Positions 14,071-26,766 of a stretch of DNA of 64,000 nucleotides are shown here, one piece after another. This stretch comes from Micromussa lordhowensis. Lineage: Eukaryota > Cnidaria > Anthozoa > Scleractinia > Lobophylliidae. Within the stretch, counting starts at the first letter, position 1, and each line of letters starts with the position of its first letter. The stretch lies in the NCBI GenBank assembly GCA_964020085.1, contig OZ026608.1:8503179-8567178 (forward strand). The letters are read 5' to 3'. Both the position numbers and the translations under genes were made by a program. Under the pieces are notes generated by a model. That model ran no database searches, was not told where the DNA came from, and was given only the letters and a program-made list of their open reading frames with translations.

Positions 14071-14280
14071 ACTGCTTGGAGGAAATGGAAAAAAGAAGAC
14101 AGGAAAGGAAAGGCGAGAATAAAAGAGAAGTGGAGAGATAAGAAAAAAGACTGAGGAGGAGTAAGGGCCGGGGACAGACGTGCAAGGGAGGGGGGAGGGC
14201 AGTTGAGAAGAGAAGAGAGAGGAGGAGAGGAGAGGAAAATAACTGAGAATAAAAGAAACCGCAGTGAAGAACAAAAACGG
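14071..14280. repeat. Purine-rich (GA) tract
   Basis: About 200 bp on the plus strand are nearly all A and G, with AGGAAAGG, GAGGAGAGG and a GGGAGGGGGGAGGG core. The mirror-like polypurine character could form triplex or quadruplex structures. It makes a false low-complexity Ser/Pro/Phe-rich ORF on the minus strand. Confidence 0.7.
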
Positions 14281-14490
14281 AAAGAAAAGTAAATAAAAAC
14301 GACTACGATTTACTCAGGAGCAAAATCCAAGAGAGACGATGTAAGACGTTATACTTCTCTATATTTTTTTTAACAATTCAATAACCAATAGCTCATATTC
14401 ATTACAACAGTTACAGTGTACAAGTATAATTAAATGTGAAAGCTTCAGGAATAAATTAATACTTTTATCTAATTATAATGAGTTCCTTGT

Positions 14491-15979
14491 TCAGTTTCGC
14501 TTTAACAACATGCCCTGTCTCTTTCGCTTCATGTTATAACCTGCAAAAAAAAAGATTTGCAAAAAAATATTTCAATTTTCATCTTACTTTGCACCAAATT
14601 CCTAGCATTTTCTTCATTCTATAAACTGACCGGTTTGATGATCGAAACTGCACGAGCCAAATGTGTTTTGATCAAGCTATATTATTTGGGGCAGTACTGC
14701 ATATCTTGAAGCTTGTGTTACTGGGCTGAGATATGGTAATAGAAACACCAAGCTGGAATTAAATGACTATGAATCAAGTCCCATAGTCGCTTTAATAGAA
14801 TCATTGCTTTTCAATCTTAAATTATATTTCTTCCCAGCGAGTCTATGAAGCGAATGACACAAAAGAACTTGGATTTTCAAATTGTAATGAAAGTCCTCGA
14901 AGGGGCATCCTTTGAGTTACTCCCATAACCCATCGGCGGGTGCCCGGATGTTGTCACGCAACCAATAACGCAACTCCTATTTGTAAGTAGATTTTAACTT
15001 TTTTTTCTTTTTTTATCAGTCAGTGCCAATCAGCAGTGAAACAATGTCCTGCTACACTATGTAATTACAAAATGGGAAAAAGAATCATTGTTTCTTTCTT
15101 TCGGGCAGTCGACCTGATGTAAAAAAGCCATTGAAGAGATTTATAATTGCAAAACATCAGATTAACGAAGGGGAAAACGTGACAAAATTTATGTCTTCAA
15201 GCTTTTACTTTGGCGCCAAAAATGGGTCACCCGCTTAGGGCATTTCGTTCTGCGATCGCTGTCTCCAGGTAGGAAATATATTTGTGCCATTTACAACAAA
15301 ATATGCTGTTCCTTGTCAAATCACACCCAGAATTCTCGAGTTAAGCATTAGAAGAAGCCAAAGCAACTTAAGTATTGTCTCCATTTTTCCTTAGGTGCGA
15401 AGAATAAGACTGTTATCGTGTCATTTCGTTGGGACAGCTCGGTTTGACTTCCGCTCGTGGTGCGTGCACAGCCACCCTAGGCGTCAAGTTATCATATTTC
15501 CGCCTATTTTTTTTCTATTTTTGAGTCGGGAGGTATAACAAAACACTTAATGACTGGCCCCTCGGGAAACAGTGGGTTTTGTTTCCCCTCGACCCTCAAT
15601 GTTGAGGGTCTCGGGGAACCAAAACTCACTGTTTCGCTTGGGACCAGTCAGTAAGTGCTAATTAACTTAAGCCTGGAAATGTGCAGTAAAGGTTACGGCC
15701 AGCAGAAGAGTTCAAAGTACACATCGTCCGCGTAACGGTAACTTTTGGCACACTCCCTCCCACAACCGTCTTTGGCGTAAATACTTTCCAACCTTTCTTA
15801 AATAGCGCTGATGGGGGCGGCACTGCGACTCTCTCATAGTAATACTCCACAGGCTGCTGGGGATCTCCTTCTTTTTTGTAGATCATTTCCCTTCCGGCTC
15901 TGATGAATGAATCACCTTTCTGTACAACCACACCCATAGCAAGTAAGATAGCAAATGCTGTCACAATGTCGTGTTTCAT
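14491..15979 (-). CDS. Secreted RxGR-family peptide 1 (two coding exons)
   Basis: Coding exon A is 15979-15793 (62 codons plus 1 nt) and proposed exon B is 14540-14491, giving about 78 residues. The ATG at 15979 is preferred over an in-frame Met at 16081 because a TTTTTTCTTAG acceptor ends at 16000, putting the upstream codons in an intron, as in the three paralogues. Residues 1-22 form a signal peptide (hydrophobic core TAFAILLAMGVVV). F-I-R-A-G-R-E-M-I occupies residues 25-33, followed by a Pro/Tyr-rich part with EYYYER and VPPP. The tail YNMKRKRQGMLLKRN is strongly cationic. Caveats: the family-position donor is G|GTTGGA, much weaker than the GTAAGC/GTAAGT/GTAACA of the others. Without splicing the frame runs on to a stop at 15662. 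No AATAAA was seen after exon B. The signal-peptide exon is secure; the tail is less so. Function is unknown. Confidence 0.65.
15544..15657. repeat. Near-perfect 114-bp hairpin (fold-back element)
   Basis: Two 57-nt arms meet at TCAAT|GTTGA. The left arm starts CACTTAATGACTGG and the right arm ends CCAGTCAGTAAGTG. It lies in the presumed intron of peptide gene 1, and its right arm ends just before the stop of the unspliced reading. A diverged relative occurs near 49.86-49.92 kb (CTCGGGAAACATTGAG). Confidence 0.75.
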
Positions 15980-16487
15980 GATAAATAATTTTTGTTTCTC
16001 TAAGAAAAAAACAATCAAAATAGAAATAAGCTTTATTATTGATATCAACCTTGAAGGCCGATACAAAGCCATAGTTTTCAAGATTTGTTTATGTTACAGA
16101 GTAAAATACTGCCTGAATTACTAAGGAGGGCGAGTAACGTAGAGTCAGTAGGAAGTTTAAGCAGAGTTATCTAAAAACTGAATATGTAAGGCAGCCGGCG
16201 TTGAATTCGAAAAAAATAACTTTAAAAATTGGTCGTTGCACTTTGCTTAACCGAATAATATTCATACACCACCCACACCCCTCCCCCAATACAAACCTTG
16301 CCTCTGGATGCTTTGATTATAATTGCATAATGACATTGCTTGTCAAACAAACCATGATATAATCAGATTCCAACTCGAGTTGTACCCAGCAACATTTTCA
16401 CTGCAAATCGAAATATTCTGCGGACTCAATACATACGTCTCCATCTTACAACAGACCTTGCTGATATGTATTTTTTGCACCGAGGTA

Positions 16488-16680
16488 GCCTGCGTAGCAG
16501 GCGTTCCTGTACGAGCCGAATGGAATCGGACCGACCCCTCCCCGCCTCTTCCACATTTTTGTCCTCGCCTCACTTCTCACGCGGCCGAATTGCCCTCGCC
16601 CCATTTTTCGCGCGGCGCGAATGCGAAATTCGCGCGGTCCGATTTCATTCGGCTCGTACGGGAGCGCTTGATACGCAGGC
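16488..16680. mobile_element. MITE with 45-bp inverted ends, GC-rich
   Basis: The left arm begins GCCTGCGTAGCAGGCG and runs to CGAATGGAATCGGACCG; the right arm is its near reverse complement ending GCTTGATACGCAGGC. The centre is GC-rich (GCGCGGCGCG), unlike its AT-rich surroundings. ORFs on both strands here are structural shadows. Confidence 0.7.
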
Positions 16681-16698
16681 CAGCACCGAGGAAGTTTA

Positions 16699-17760
16699 CA
16701 ACCTCGTTCCCAGGGTCCTCTCTGTACCTCGAGAAAGTCCCCTGGTTACGGCTGGTCACGTGTCTGCTAGATTTTAGCAGATTCCAGAGATGTGATTGAA
16801 GGGAGGGGCTGGAAAGTTAAAGTTTGTCTCCACTGAGCTCACTTACCGAGCCCAGTAGGGAGTGGAATTTGTAAATCGGCAAAACTCACAGCGAAGGCAT
16901 TCTCATATTGGAGTTCAATGGTCGGCTAAAAGGTTAGCTTCACATTCTTCACAGTGTTTGGAATTTGTGACGGTGAAAAAATTTGGCAAAATACTTGGAA
17001 CTGAAAACCACAACAATAAATGGATCGCGCGGTGAACTTAATTTTATTTTCATTCGGCGAAATCACAACGTAGGTATTTACTCATTCGTTTAGTGTCAAA
17101 TACGTTGTATGTTCGCCTTCAAAGGTAGTTTTGGTTTTGGGTTAATTATTCCCATTGACAGTTTGACGGTTATTCCCTTCTCTTGCGGCGAAAAAAATCA
17201 ACGAACAATTTGACAACGTCTGCGCGCTAAGGGCCCGGACGCACTGGGCAAACTTTTGGTTATTTTGCGAAAAAACTGTCATCAATTCCCTGAGACAAGT
17301 GCGCCCGGTGATTTTTAAATCTACCAAATTTTGTCAAGACTTACCAAACTTCAAATACACCCTCGTCCTTCCTCAGAGCAGGAAAATTTTTTTGTCAAGC
17401 GTGAAATCTGACAGATTTGTTAATTTACACGCCATGATTTCAAGGAAAGTGTCAATCAAGAAAATTTGATCTCTAGTTTTGGTAGTATTTCAGTCCAAAG
17501 CCCGCCAACATTAATTATGTCATATTTGTGCGGCGATCAAACGGTGAAGATGGAAGATCAGGAACATTGAGAATAACTTGCTTCCTTTTCAAAATATTAA
17601 TGTCTGTAGCAGCGCAACCATTCACCTCCCTAGACAGTGTTGACAAACTTAAGTTGAGGACCCACCCTCGGTGCGGCTTGAGTTGGCATGCATAGACACG
17701 TGACCAGCCGTAACCAGGGTACTTTCTCGAGGTAGAGAGAGGACCCTGGGAACGAGGTTG
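16699..17760. mobile_element. 1.06-kb TIR element
   Basis: The left end CAACCTCGTTCCCAGGGTCC is matched by the inverted right end ...GGACCCTGGGAACGAGGTTG, and the arms extend about 70 bp through CTGGTTACGGCTGGTCACGTG. No transposase is recognisable inside, so it is a non-autonomous DNA transposon. It abuts the GC-rich MITE on its left, suggesting nested or sequential insertion. Confidence 0.75.
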
Positions 17761-20030
17761 GGAAGTTTATATATCGTTGAAAATGTTGAAAAAAAAAAAC
17801 ACGGACCGAACTACCATATTATGAGATGAAAAAATCATTTTACTTTGAAGGGTACGTACACGATTCCTGATATCTATGAAAGTAGGCCTATGGCAAACTT
17901 CAAATGTGATAACTATAAGTTTCGGTGAGATACCTTTAAGTAAATCCTAGCGCGCGTACTAACTAAGAGATATAATAAAATGTTTATTACGTAACGACGG
18001 ATGTCAAAAATGATAGACCACATAATCAAAATAAGGATTCACGACGAATGGAAAGCTTATTTCTCATGTTACAGAAAATTATTTAGAGCAACCATGGCTT
18101 ACGGTTCCTAACGAAATCAAAATTCACGGGAGAAAAGTACCCATTTTACACTTTCACGGGAGAAAATAAGGCCTTCACGAATCACAAAAATACCGTTTAC
18201 CACCCACAGAATAAAGCAGAACTGGAACACAGTGGGGTTTTCTTGATGACAGACCCGGTAGACTGAAATAAAGCGAGGCTAAAAAATCTCAGCGATAAAG
18301 TAAACGAAAAAAAAAAAATTGTAATTAGAAAAGAGAGGAAAAAAGTGTTATTGTTTTTTGTCATTGGAGAATACATATTTGATACTGCAGAAGAGAAAAC
18401 AACTATTTGATGTTATCGCACTCTAAGAACCGATCAGTTGTTTGCAGTTCGAAGTCAAAGTCCCAGCTGTTTTCATGTGAGGATTCTTCAGTTCTTTGTC
18501 TTTAGTTTTGCTTTTTTCTGTCGGAATAAAGTTTTTGTCAAAGCTCTTTTGTTGCAGGTCTCAAAAGTGCCAAATTACAGGAGTAAACGATAACATTTAA
18601 ACCAATGAAGATCTTGTACCAGAAATTAGGTATAATTACCATTGAACGTCCTAACCAAAAAGGTAATTCAGTCGTGAATTGTTCTCGACAATGATCAATT
18701 TTAATCTCTGGATTCTGAAAAGTTGTTCAGTTCTTATTCCACGAATCGCAAAGCGCTTATAGCAAATTGCTAACAATATCCCATTGTGTTTATTTCGAAG
18801 AAATTAAAATGATATTTTTCATACTGTCAAATTACGTCGACATGAGACTAAGAGATTTATTTTTCATCTTATCAGATTGTTGCTTGTGAGATTTCCGAAG
18901 TTACTGAAGTTCATGGATGGTTAAGATCATCTGGCAGTCTTGTTGTCCAAAATGAAAATGATTTAAATGATCAATTTCATTTCGGACTACGTTCGGTGCA
19001 ATGCTATGCAATTTGTTTTTCCATAGCAGTAACACAGTGCACTAAAATAAAAACGAAACTTTGGAATCAACTCAACTTGATTCGGAATTTAAGTATTCCT
19101 ATAAAGCCAAAGTTTATTTCGCAACATTTCCGGAGTACAATCTAATTCTAAGAAAGATAATTGCCCCTTCTTACGACAATTAAGGGATCAATGCTGCCTG
19201 TAATAAGAACGAATTTTGTCTATAGAACCAAACACTTAGTGACTTGATAATAACAATCTTGGTTAATTGCGTGGAGGAACCTTCACTTATTTAATTCTGC
19301 TGTGTACTGGCCGAACTTTTAATAACGTGAAATAAAATATACTGTAATTTCATGCAATTCAGCCTTAGAGGCTGCTATATGAATCTTTAATAAACCTATA
19401 CCTTTTATACCTATACCTTTATAAAATACAAATGTAAGGTGAGAAATATGCATCAAAATAGACGATGACTTGTTTGAGACAGCCTTTTTCCAACTTCAAC
19501 AGGTCTAGTTTAGAACTTAGTTTAGTATTACGACTGTAATCTGCAAATTTCGTGAAGAAGACAAGATGGCCTAAAAACAGACGCGATAGGAACCTAAAGA
19601 ATGTGCTAGGAAATCTTAATGAAGAAACTCTGGGTATAAATGTGGGACATTAAGTTTCTATTCTCAATGTTGTTCTCTGGTTAAGCCGTTTTAAGTGAGG
19701 AAAATACTTTGACTCAACATCTAGAAATGAAAAGCTCTAGACTTTCATTTAGAAATGAAAAGCTCTAGACAACTTTGACTTTAAGTATGAAACTTAACTA
19801 ACGGGACAAAATATTTGAAGAATAATTCACACATCTTAACACGAGCTTGAATATGTTGATAGGATGCAGTTTACGGCAACAACCTCGTGCAATACCGCAA
19901 ATTGGAATCGCGCTCAATTTCCAGAATGTGTAGATTCAAGCATTTGAAAATAAAAAAAAAATCATTTAAATTATTATTTACGCTCTGATAAAGTTCATCG
20001 CGTCAAAGAAAAGTAGTCAGTTTAAAGGGA
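17761..20030. other. No gene seen; short local repeats
   Basis: AT-rich sequence that would be 5' intron of peptide gene 1 if the exon at 20.04-20.10 kb is real. A 21-bp direct repeat (TAGAAATGAAAAGCTC...) occurs twice around 19.72-19.78 kb, and CTATACCTTT repeats near 19.40 kb. Confidence 0.4.
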
Positions 20031-20035
20031 CTTAC

Positions 20036-20096
20036 CTAATATTCTTTCTGCGCTTTCGAGCAGCTTGATCAACGAGCTGTCTTTAGTTAATAACAC
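20036..20096 (-). promoter_or_regulatory. Candidate 5' non-coding exon for peptide gene 1
   Basis: On the minus strand a TATA-like box (TATAAAT, 20127-20121) is followed at the expected distance by about 60 nt ending in a consensus donor, ATTAG|GTAAGT. There is no coding need for it. Peptide gene 1 has an acceptor 20 nt before its ATG and so must have an upstream exon; this is the best candidate I saw between 16.1 and 22 kb. Transcript evidence is lacking. Confidence 0.35.
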
Positions 20097-20127
20097 TAAG
20101 ATGAGATGCCAAGCTTGTTAATTTATA

Positions 20128-21858
20128 GACAGATACTATTCATAACACTGAATCAAGAGAACGGATATATTAACGTAGGAATATTACTTAGATCGATAAG
20201 GAAACAAAAGGTTCCTGATTTCAGTTAGAGCTAAGGAAACGAATTTGTCACTGATCAATGCAGTTTCTTTCCGAAAGCGTGAGAAAAATCCTTCATACAC
20301 ATAAATTGGAAACGAATTTTGCGTGCTTTCAATTATTATCGGGCATTTTCTCACCTCAGCGCAGAAAGTCGCTAGCTTAGCAAACAATATGCGAGACAAC
20401 TACCTCAGATCTGTGCGATAAAATCAAAAGCAAATTACAATAAGAGATTTAAAGGATTTTGAAGACCTCTTGTTCTTTATTATGTCAAACAAAAAAATCC
20501 GGTCGTGGATAAATTATTAACTGTAGAAAAAGAAGTCGGATTTCAAACGAATATAAGTTATTTGGCGTTTTCAAGTTGAACAAATGAACGATTACACTTC
20601 AACATCTTGCATCCACGTATGAATATATTTAAGGTTAATCCAATTATTCTAAAGGCGAATGGCTACATAAGAAATTTTCTCAGAGATAAGATTAGCTAAG
20701 ACTCAAGGAAGCCACACATCATGCAAAGGATGAAGCAAAATTGAAAACTCGCTAATAAGTTAGTTTAGAACAATAAAGTATGGTCCATAGAGAAGTAGTC
20801 TCGTTATCTATGTGATGGTTATCTTTTGTTTGAGGAAGCTTATAAGATTCCTTGTGGTCTTCACTGTCAAGTGTTATAACCTGCGTCAAATAATTTAGCA
20901 TATTTGACTGCTCAGTCAAAAAAAAGGCTAAAAAGCTATTTCAAAATAAAATTAAATGCTTCGTTCTTCGTTTTATTTTGTTTTTTTTTTGTCCTATTCA
21001 ACCTTGTGGAAAAGAAAAATACAATTATGCGACGCAAATAATATCTATCGTCCGTAAATATCTTTCTTTTGTTTTGAAAGTTTTCTGTTCATAGGGCAAA
21101 TAAAACAGCGGTAAAGCATATAATTCTTATTACTGTTTTGTTGATCTGAAGTATGCCTGACAGTTAGTAAAGGTATTTATAATAAGATAATTATTCGTTT
21201 AAATAAAGATAAGACTAGTATCATGATTATTTTGCTTCGCTTTGAGAATAAAACATTAAAAGATGAATGTTGATGTTATAACAAATACTTATAGCCCGCG
21301 AGCAGGCTTTCTTGGCAGATCCTAGCTAAAACATAATAAAAACAAAGCAAAAACAATTTGTGGTGGGATCCATGGTTAATTGATAACAAAACCTGCACGA
21401 AATGGCAAACTCGCTCTTGAAAAAGAGAGACTGACCATTTCCCAAACGAGCTAGTTGTTTCATTTCATAATCTAAGTTTTTTTTCGTGTATTCTGCAGCC
21501 TTCTAACAATCAATGAGTCAGCCATCTGATGCAGCCAAGGAATGCCTTGAGAGAAAGTTAGCCATTGAAATATCCAACCTGTGGTTAAGGGTTCTTATTT
21601 AACAAAAGTCAAGACTCTAAGTCATGAGGTTTTCTTTTTGGCATATTGTCTTTTACCTTCAGACGGTTCATCCATCCAAAATCCTTATAAATTACTGCAA
21701 TCTATTTAATTATTTCCACTTTTTATTTCTCAAACTTATTGATAATTCATCAAATTTAAACTGAGAAAATCACAACCGTGATGGAGTTTGGATATCCAGT
21801 CTCAATTAGCATAGATTTCGACGATTTTACTTCTCCGTTTACTCCTAAGTTTTTGTTT
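20128..21858. other. No gene seen
   Basis: AT-rich; the 71-codon minus-strand ORF at 20.18-20.40 kb lacks a signal peptide, domain or splice support. Confidence 0.4.
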
Positions 21859-22025
21859 CGATTGAGAAGATACATCAAACACTCGAGACATTGTTTCAGT
21901 GGCTATCCAAACACCTGGAATTTCGTCAAAAATACTCCGCTGCGCGTCGTATTTTCAATTCGCTTCTCGGTCTTTGGATATCCCTATGAAACACTGTCTC
22001 GAGTGTTTGATATATTACTTACACC
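21859..22025. repeat. Imperfect hairpin repeat
   Basis: The left arm includes CAAACACTCGAGACATTG and GGCTATCCAAAC; the right arm has the inverted GTTTGGATA-like and CACTGTCTCGAGTGTTTG. The loop contains CTGCGCGTCG. The plus-strand ORF over it simply reads the palindrome. Confidence 0.6.
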
Positions 22026-22630
22026 ACTATTGGGCTTTCAAGGATTACCGTTATGCTTCAAACCTTCTTGAGACTGGCTAGTGATTGTGGGAAGTGGTTA
22101 TCTTACCACAAGAATCGTCCTGCCAGGAAAACTGAACTCTTCTTTTTTAAAAGAAGAGTTTAGTGTATTAATTTAAAAATTAATACAAGTGGTTTTACTA
22201 GCGACCTTTATGACATGCTAGACGTTGAATTATGGAAATCCAAATACATAAGTTCCCAAGTGTGTGGATGTGTGAATGGAGGTCGAGGCAGTCTAATACG
22301 AAAGATGAAAACCAAGAAAAGTTTATTATTATCAACTTCAAGCCAATAATGGAACTCAATTTGCTTTAGGAAAGCTGCAAGACCCTACAGTACTTCCAAG
22401 AATATGGTTGAAAAAGAGACTTGAACAAGATTACCCAGAACACCTAAAAAACGTTTGATTTACTGAGGTAAGTTCCGTACACAAGTTGGTGGCTTTTTGT
22501 ATTACATGATGTGATCATAATTTCCACGTGATATGACGTCATTACCCCTTTTTGCCTACGTCAAATAAATACTTAGAAGAAGATAAATGCAGATTCAATA
22601 TTGCTTAGACATTGTGGACCTCAGGAGGTG

Positions 22631-22671
22631 GAGAGGGGGGGGGGGGGGTGGGGGAGGGGTGGTGGTGGTGA
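22631..22671 (+). repeat. G-run, potential quadruplex
   Basis: Runs of G (14, 5 and 4 bases) followed by GGTGGTGGTGG. Four or more G-runs close together could fold as a G-quadruplex on the plus strand. Slippage-prone; the length may differ between alleles or assemblies. Confidence 0.6.
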
Positions 22672-25379
22672 GATTCCTCCTCTCGGTCTGCATGAGGTAA
22701 AGGCTACGAAAAAATCCCTGGCTCGCTCGCTCGTGATAGGTCGTTGGGTCGTTACCACTTTTGTAAAATCCGCAGACCACCGCATATAGCTTGCATGTGT
22801 ACTTTAGAGAGTTTAGAAGATGGTAAACAAACGGATAATTATATGCAAGCAAGGTATTTTAATACTTTAAATAAAAATTAAAATCCTTCGGGTTTGGAAT
22901 CCCACGAGCTCTCTTGGCATACAGCAAAGGAGGGTGTAGTACACAATAGCTAAACAACACATAGTGATCTTCAGCAGAAAGTATTTTGAGTAATACCTTA
23001 TGAATTATTGTCTCAAAAAATGTTTGAGATTTTCTCTTCTTATCGTCTGTTTGGAAGATTATGAAACACCCTGGTAAAAGTTGCCTGCTCTTATGAGGCC
23101 AATTGATATAATGTTCCTAATGGACGCCGACATGTGTTTTGCTTAGCATCCGAAGAAAACACCAGAAGAAAACATTAAGGTTTATTTTTTTGGTGGACCA
23201 TCTCATAAATGGAATTTCATCAGACGCTAAAAGGCACTATTTCATCATAATGATAAATTAGATGTCAGAGCATAGACAAATCTTTTCCAATCGGCAACAA
23301 CAAAAAGGAACTTACTGTTTAATTCATAACCGCTGCTTTTAAGTCACGTAAAGTTAAATAGTTCGATTCCAAGTTTCTCAAGGTTGGGAGGGTCAGTTAA
23401 CGACTAAAAAGACGTACTGAGAACACTACACTGCTTTAGAGAATGCTGTGCCCATTGCGACACTGTTCCCACTTCAGTTTCTTAGCGCATATCGCCGTTA
23501 AATACACCCTTTTCTGTAGCGGCTTTCTTACTAGACATTTCTGGATTGATATGTTGGTAATTAACGAGATCATAAAATTGTTTACATGAGTTGTTGTTTC
23601 ATTTCAATTAACAAAATACAATTTGTCTTGCAACAAGCTTTTTGTATAAAAATGAAGTAAAAAACAAAACCAGTTAAGGGTTTTCTAATAATTCCAATCT
23701 TTTATCAAAAATGATGGACTGAAACGTGTAAAATGAAAAGGTGAAAACAGTTGATCGACTGGAAATTTTCTTCAAACTTTGCGCTACGGATCAACTCAAT
23801 GCTATGCTATAACCAGTACAACACCTTAGAAATGAATATGAGTTTGATTGGCATGTAAATGAACATGTGAACTTTAAAGCCAACTTTAATATAAAATGGT
23901 TTGGACCAAGGGAAAAAAAAGACAGGAAATGTCTCAATTTAAGATCGTTGTTTTGGGTAGAACGTGGTTTAGATGTATTTAATTATCACAGGCAGCTGTT
24001 CTGAAAAGAATAGAGTTAAAAACCTACACACTTCTTTTAAATAACGACCTCAAAATATCACGAAATCAGAACTGAATTTCAACTCACTTTTAACATTTCA
24101 CGTTGTGACAAATGACTTCAAGCAGGTTTAAATTAGAAAACAGGTTTTTGTTTCAGTTTACAAGCGAAAAATAAGGTCGGGATATCATAAAATGTCAAAG
24201 AAAGCTATATATATATACGTGTATTGTAGAATCTTTTGTTTACAAAGGCGTTATTCTTATACTAGCATAGTTAGGCTTCCAGGGATATGGCCACATTGCT
24301 AAAAACTCGATTAAGAACCTGCACACGCGTGTTTTAATTAGTGACATCAAGAAGTGCCGACATTGAGAAGTTACTGCCATTAATATTTCGTGTCGTTCCA
24401 TACTTCAACTGAGACTAAATTAGCTTCAATCAGAATATGGATCATATCTAGTTAAAATGTCAAGCTTATAAAATGTTCTCCGTTTTCTGTGATGCCGATG
24501 CTGTTACGCTCAATTTTAACAGGTGAATTCAAAAGCCTGAACAAGTTTGGGAAGTTTTCTTTGCTGAAATTTCTCTGCATCAGTCAGTCACGTGGTCGCT
24601 GCCGACATTGTTAGAAATCTGTAAATGATCTTTCGCGCATGGAGTCTCACAGGTATTTTCTTTTTTTGAAAATAACAACAATAACGTTTCCCTATGCTCC
24701 GTACCAATTCGTGCAGGTCAGAGACTCGTCCGCAAATATGTATATATAAGGCTTTAAATACAGACAAAGAACTAAGCGCATTTTATGATCAATGTTCCAA
24801 ATTGCGTCCGTTTATTAACTTCGCCGCTTTTATTGGTTCCGATTAGGTTTTTAACCTTACATGCAAATCAGGACAATTTCGCTCGATTAGTTAAATTGAC
24901 CCCGACAGTGAGGCGACAAAAGCACTTAAGTGGGATTTCATTCACAAAAGAAAATTGAAAGTTCGCTGTTTCAACGAGTTCCTCTACAGGACGCATTTAA
25001 TTTTTTTCGTGTTTTAAACAGTAGCTATCGTGTTACCTGAGTAATCTTGGATACAGTTCTCAGCAGCACGTTATAAAACGAGATAAACATTGGCACCATC
25101 CCGAAATGGTAGTTAAAAGACCTGTTACATAGTGAACGGATCAGTACAAGAATGGATTTGTATATTTTCATTTATCCATGGAGTTTTCTATAAATGAAGA
25201 AATTCCTATCCGCTGTAAAAGCAAAACTAGTACAAATTCCTCTTGACCAGATTCTGCTGAGTCTTAAGAGCCTAAAAAATTAAAAGAGTAGTGTTAAGAA
25301 ATGGAACGGGAAATATTAGAGCACCAAATTATTTGTGTCGTTTTTGGGGGTACGAAGTCACTTAATTTTTTATGTTTGT
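22672..25379. other. No gene seen
   Basis: AT-rich stretch without a supportable coding exon, tRNA or inverted-end element. Confidence 0.45.
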
Positions 25380-25930
25380 CTTTTAATAAGTAAGTAAACA
25401 AGTAAGTAAGTAAGTAACTTTATTTCAACTCGGGTGGATGAGGCTGATTAGGCCCCTAGCAATACAGTCATGCTAGTATGCCGAGAAAAATGTAAAGATA
25501 TGAAAAAATAACTTGAATATATAAAAAAATACCAGATCAATCAATGACTAACGTTCTAACTTTATCAATAAATAATTAAACAATGAACAGTCCTAAATCT
25601 TAAAATTATTACAGTGAATCATAGGAAGCTGTACATTAAAAATGTAGCTCTCCTACAGCATTTCTAAATTCCTTAAAGAATTGTCATTGAACGTAATTCA
25701 TCCGGTAAGGAATTCCACACTTTCACACCAATAAAAGTTGTCGACTTTAAGCAGTTTGTGGTTTTCTTACGTGGGACTACGACCTTGTTGGTGCCTCTTA
25801 AGCACTTCACATCATTGCGTACGACAAACAAGAATGAAAATAGTGTCGGGGGATCTTTAGGACAGCCTTCAGTAAACAGGAGGTGACTTTTAAAGTACTT
25901 AACTTGAATGCAAATAGGGGCTGGAATCAA
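25380..25930 (-). pseudogene. 5'-truncated LINE (non-LTR retrotransposon) 3' end
   Basis: The minus-strand translation ends with RNDVKCLRGT, then NKVVVPRKKT, FIGVKVWNSLPDELRS and MTIL before a stop. The 'R-N-D-V' and 'G-x-K-x-W-N-S-L-P' phrases mark the C-terminal end of reverse transcriptase ORFs of CR1/L2/jockey-like LINEs. After the stop comes about 250 nt of 3' UTR ending in a (TTAC)n tail (TAAG/AAGT repeats at 25383-25421 on the plus strand), as such LINEs do. The catalytic RT domain is absent, so the copy is 5'-truncated and dead. Confidence 0.75.
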
Positions 25931-26653
25931 AACTTTGAAATGGGCGTGCGTTCGTTTGGATGCTAATTAAGGAATAGTTGAGAGAGATTTCAAGAATTTT
26001 TTGGCAAATTTCCACACACTATTCGTTGACTACCTTGAAGATAACAAACTTCTGGGAAACTAGGGTTGAAAAAAAAATCCATTTTTTAGTTAAAATATCA
26101 CGTCGTACTATAAACTAATGGCTATGAATTTCCTGTCAGTATGTTAAAAGGTGGGGAAAAACCTGTAGGATTTGATTTCAAGGTCAAAGTACCGCTTTCC
26201 TGTAATTAAACCTGACACGATCAGTAGATTGTCTATTAAATGTCTACGTCAGCTCCATTTCGCTAATTATCTACCGATCGAAGCGGTAGTGGTTAAATAA
26301 ACAGATGGCTTTGTTCAATAAACGCCAAACCAACCAAGAACGTTTTTTTCCTCATTCACTAAATCAAACCCCAGAAAATTAAGAAACTGGTTATCGTTAG
26401 TTTTTTCTTCATCAAACAAGCTGTTGATGCTGCTGATTTTCGCTCTTCTCTCTCTTTTGTTTCTAGATTTTCTGACGACCTCGGATAACTCGTTTGTTTT
26501 AATGTGCTGTATTAACGTGCACGCGCAAAGATCATTTTCTCTAAATTACTTGATTTTAGACGTGTGGACGCCTTGAGGTAGTAAAACTAATAAACATTTA
26601 TGCTATTAAATTCGCCCACGTAAACCATTAAACAGCTATCGGTGATTAGCGAA

Positions 26654-26766
26654 ACTACAAAAAGGGTGCAGAAAGCAGAGTTTTAGCTTAGTGTATCAGT
26701 TAACCTGAATCAACTCCGCTAAGCAGAAGTTTCGGATCGGTGAAGCACAGTCCACCCCTCCACACG
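26654..26766 (+). promoter_or_regulatory. Probable core promoter and 5' UTR of the ShKT-like gene
   Basis: A weak TATA-like CTACAAAAAGGG about 110 nt before the ATG is followed by a short C/A-rich leader (CACAGTCCACCCCTCC) directly before the start codon. No acceptor is evident in the leader, unlike the minus-strand peptide genes. The transcription start is inferred only. Confidence 0.3.

Noticed and set aside
15980..16081. N-terminal extension of peptide 1 to the Met at 16081
   Set aside because: The extra codons lie upstream of a TTTTTTCTTAG acceptor in the same place as in the paralogues, and starting at 15979 puts RAGR at residue 27 as in all other members.
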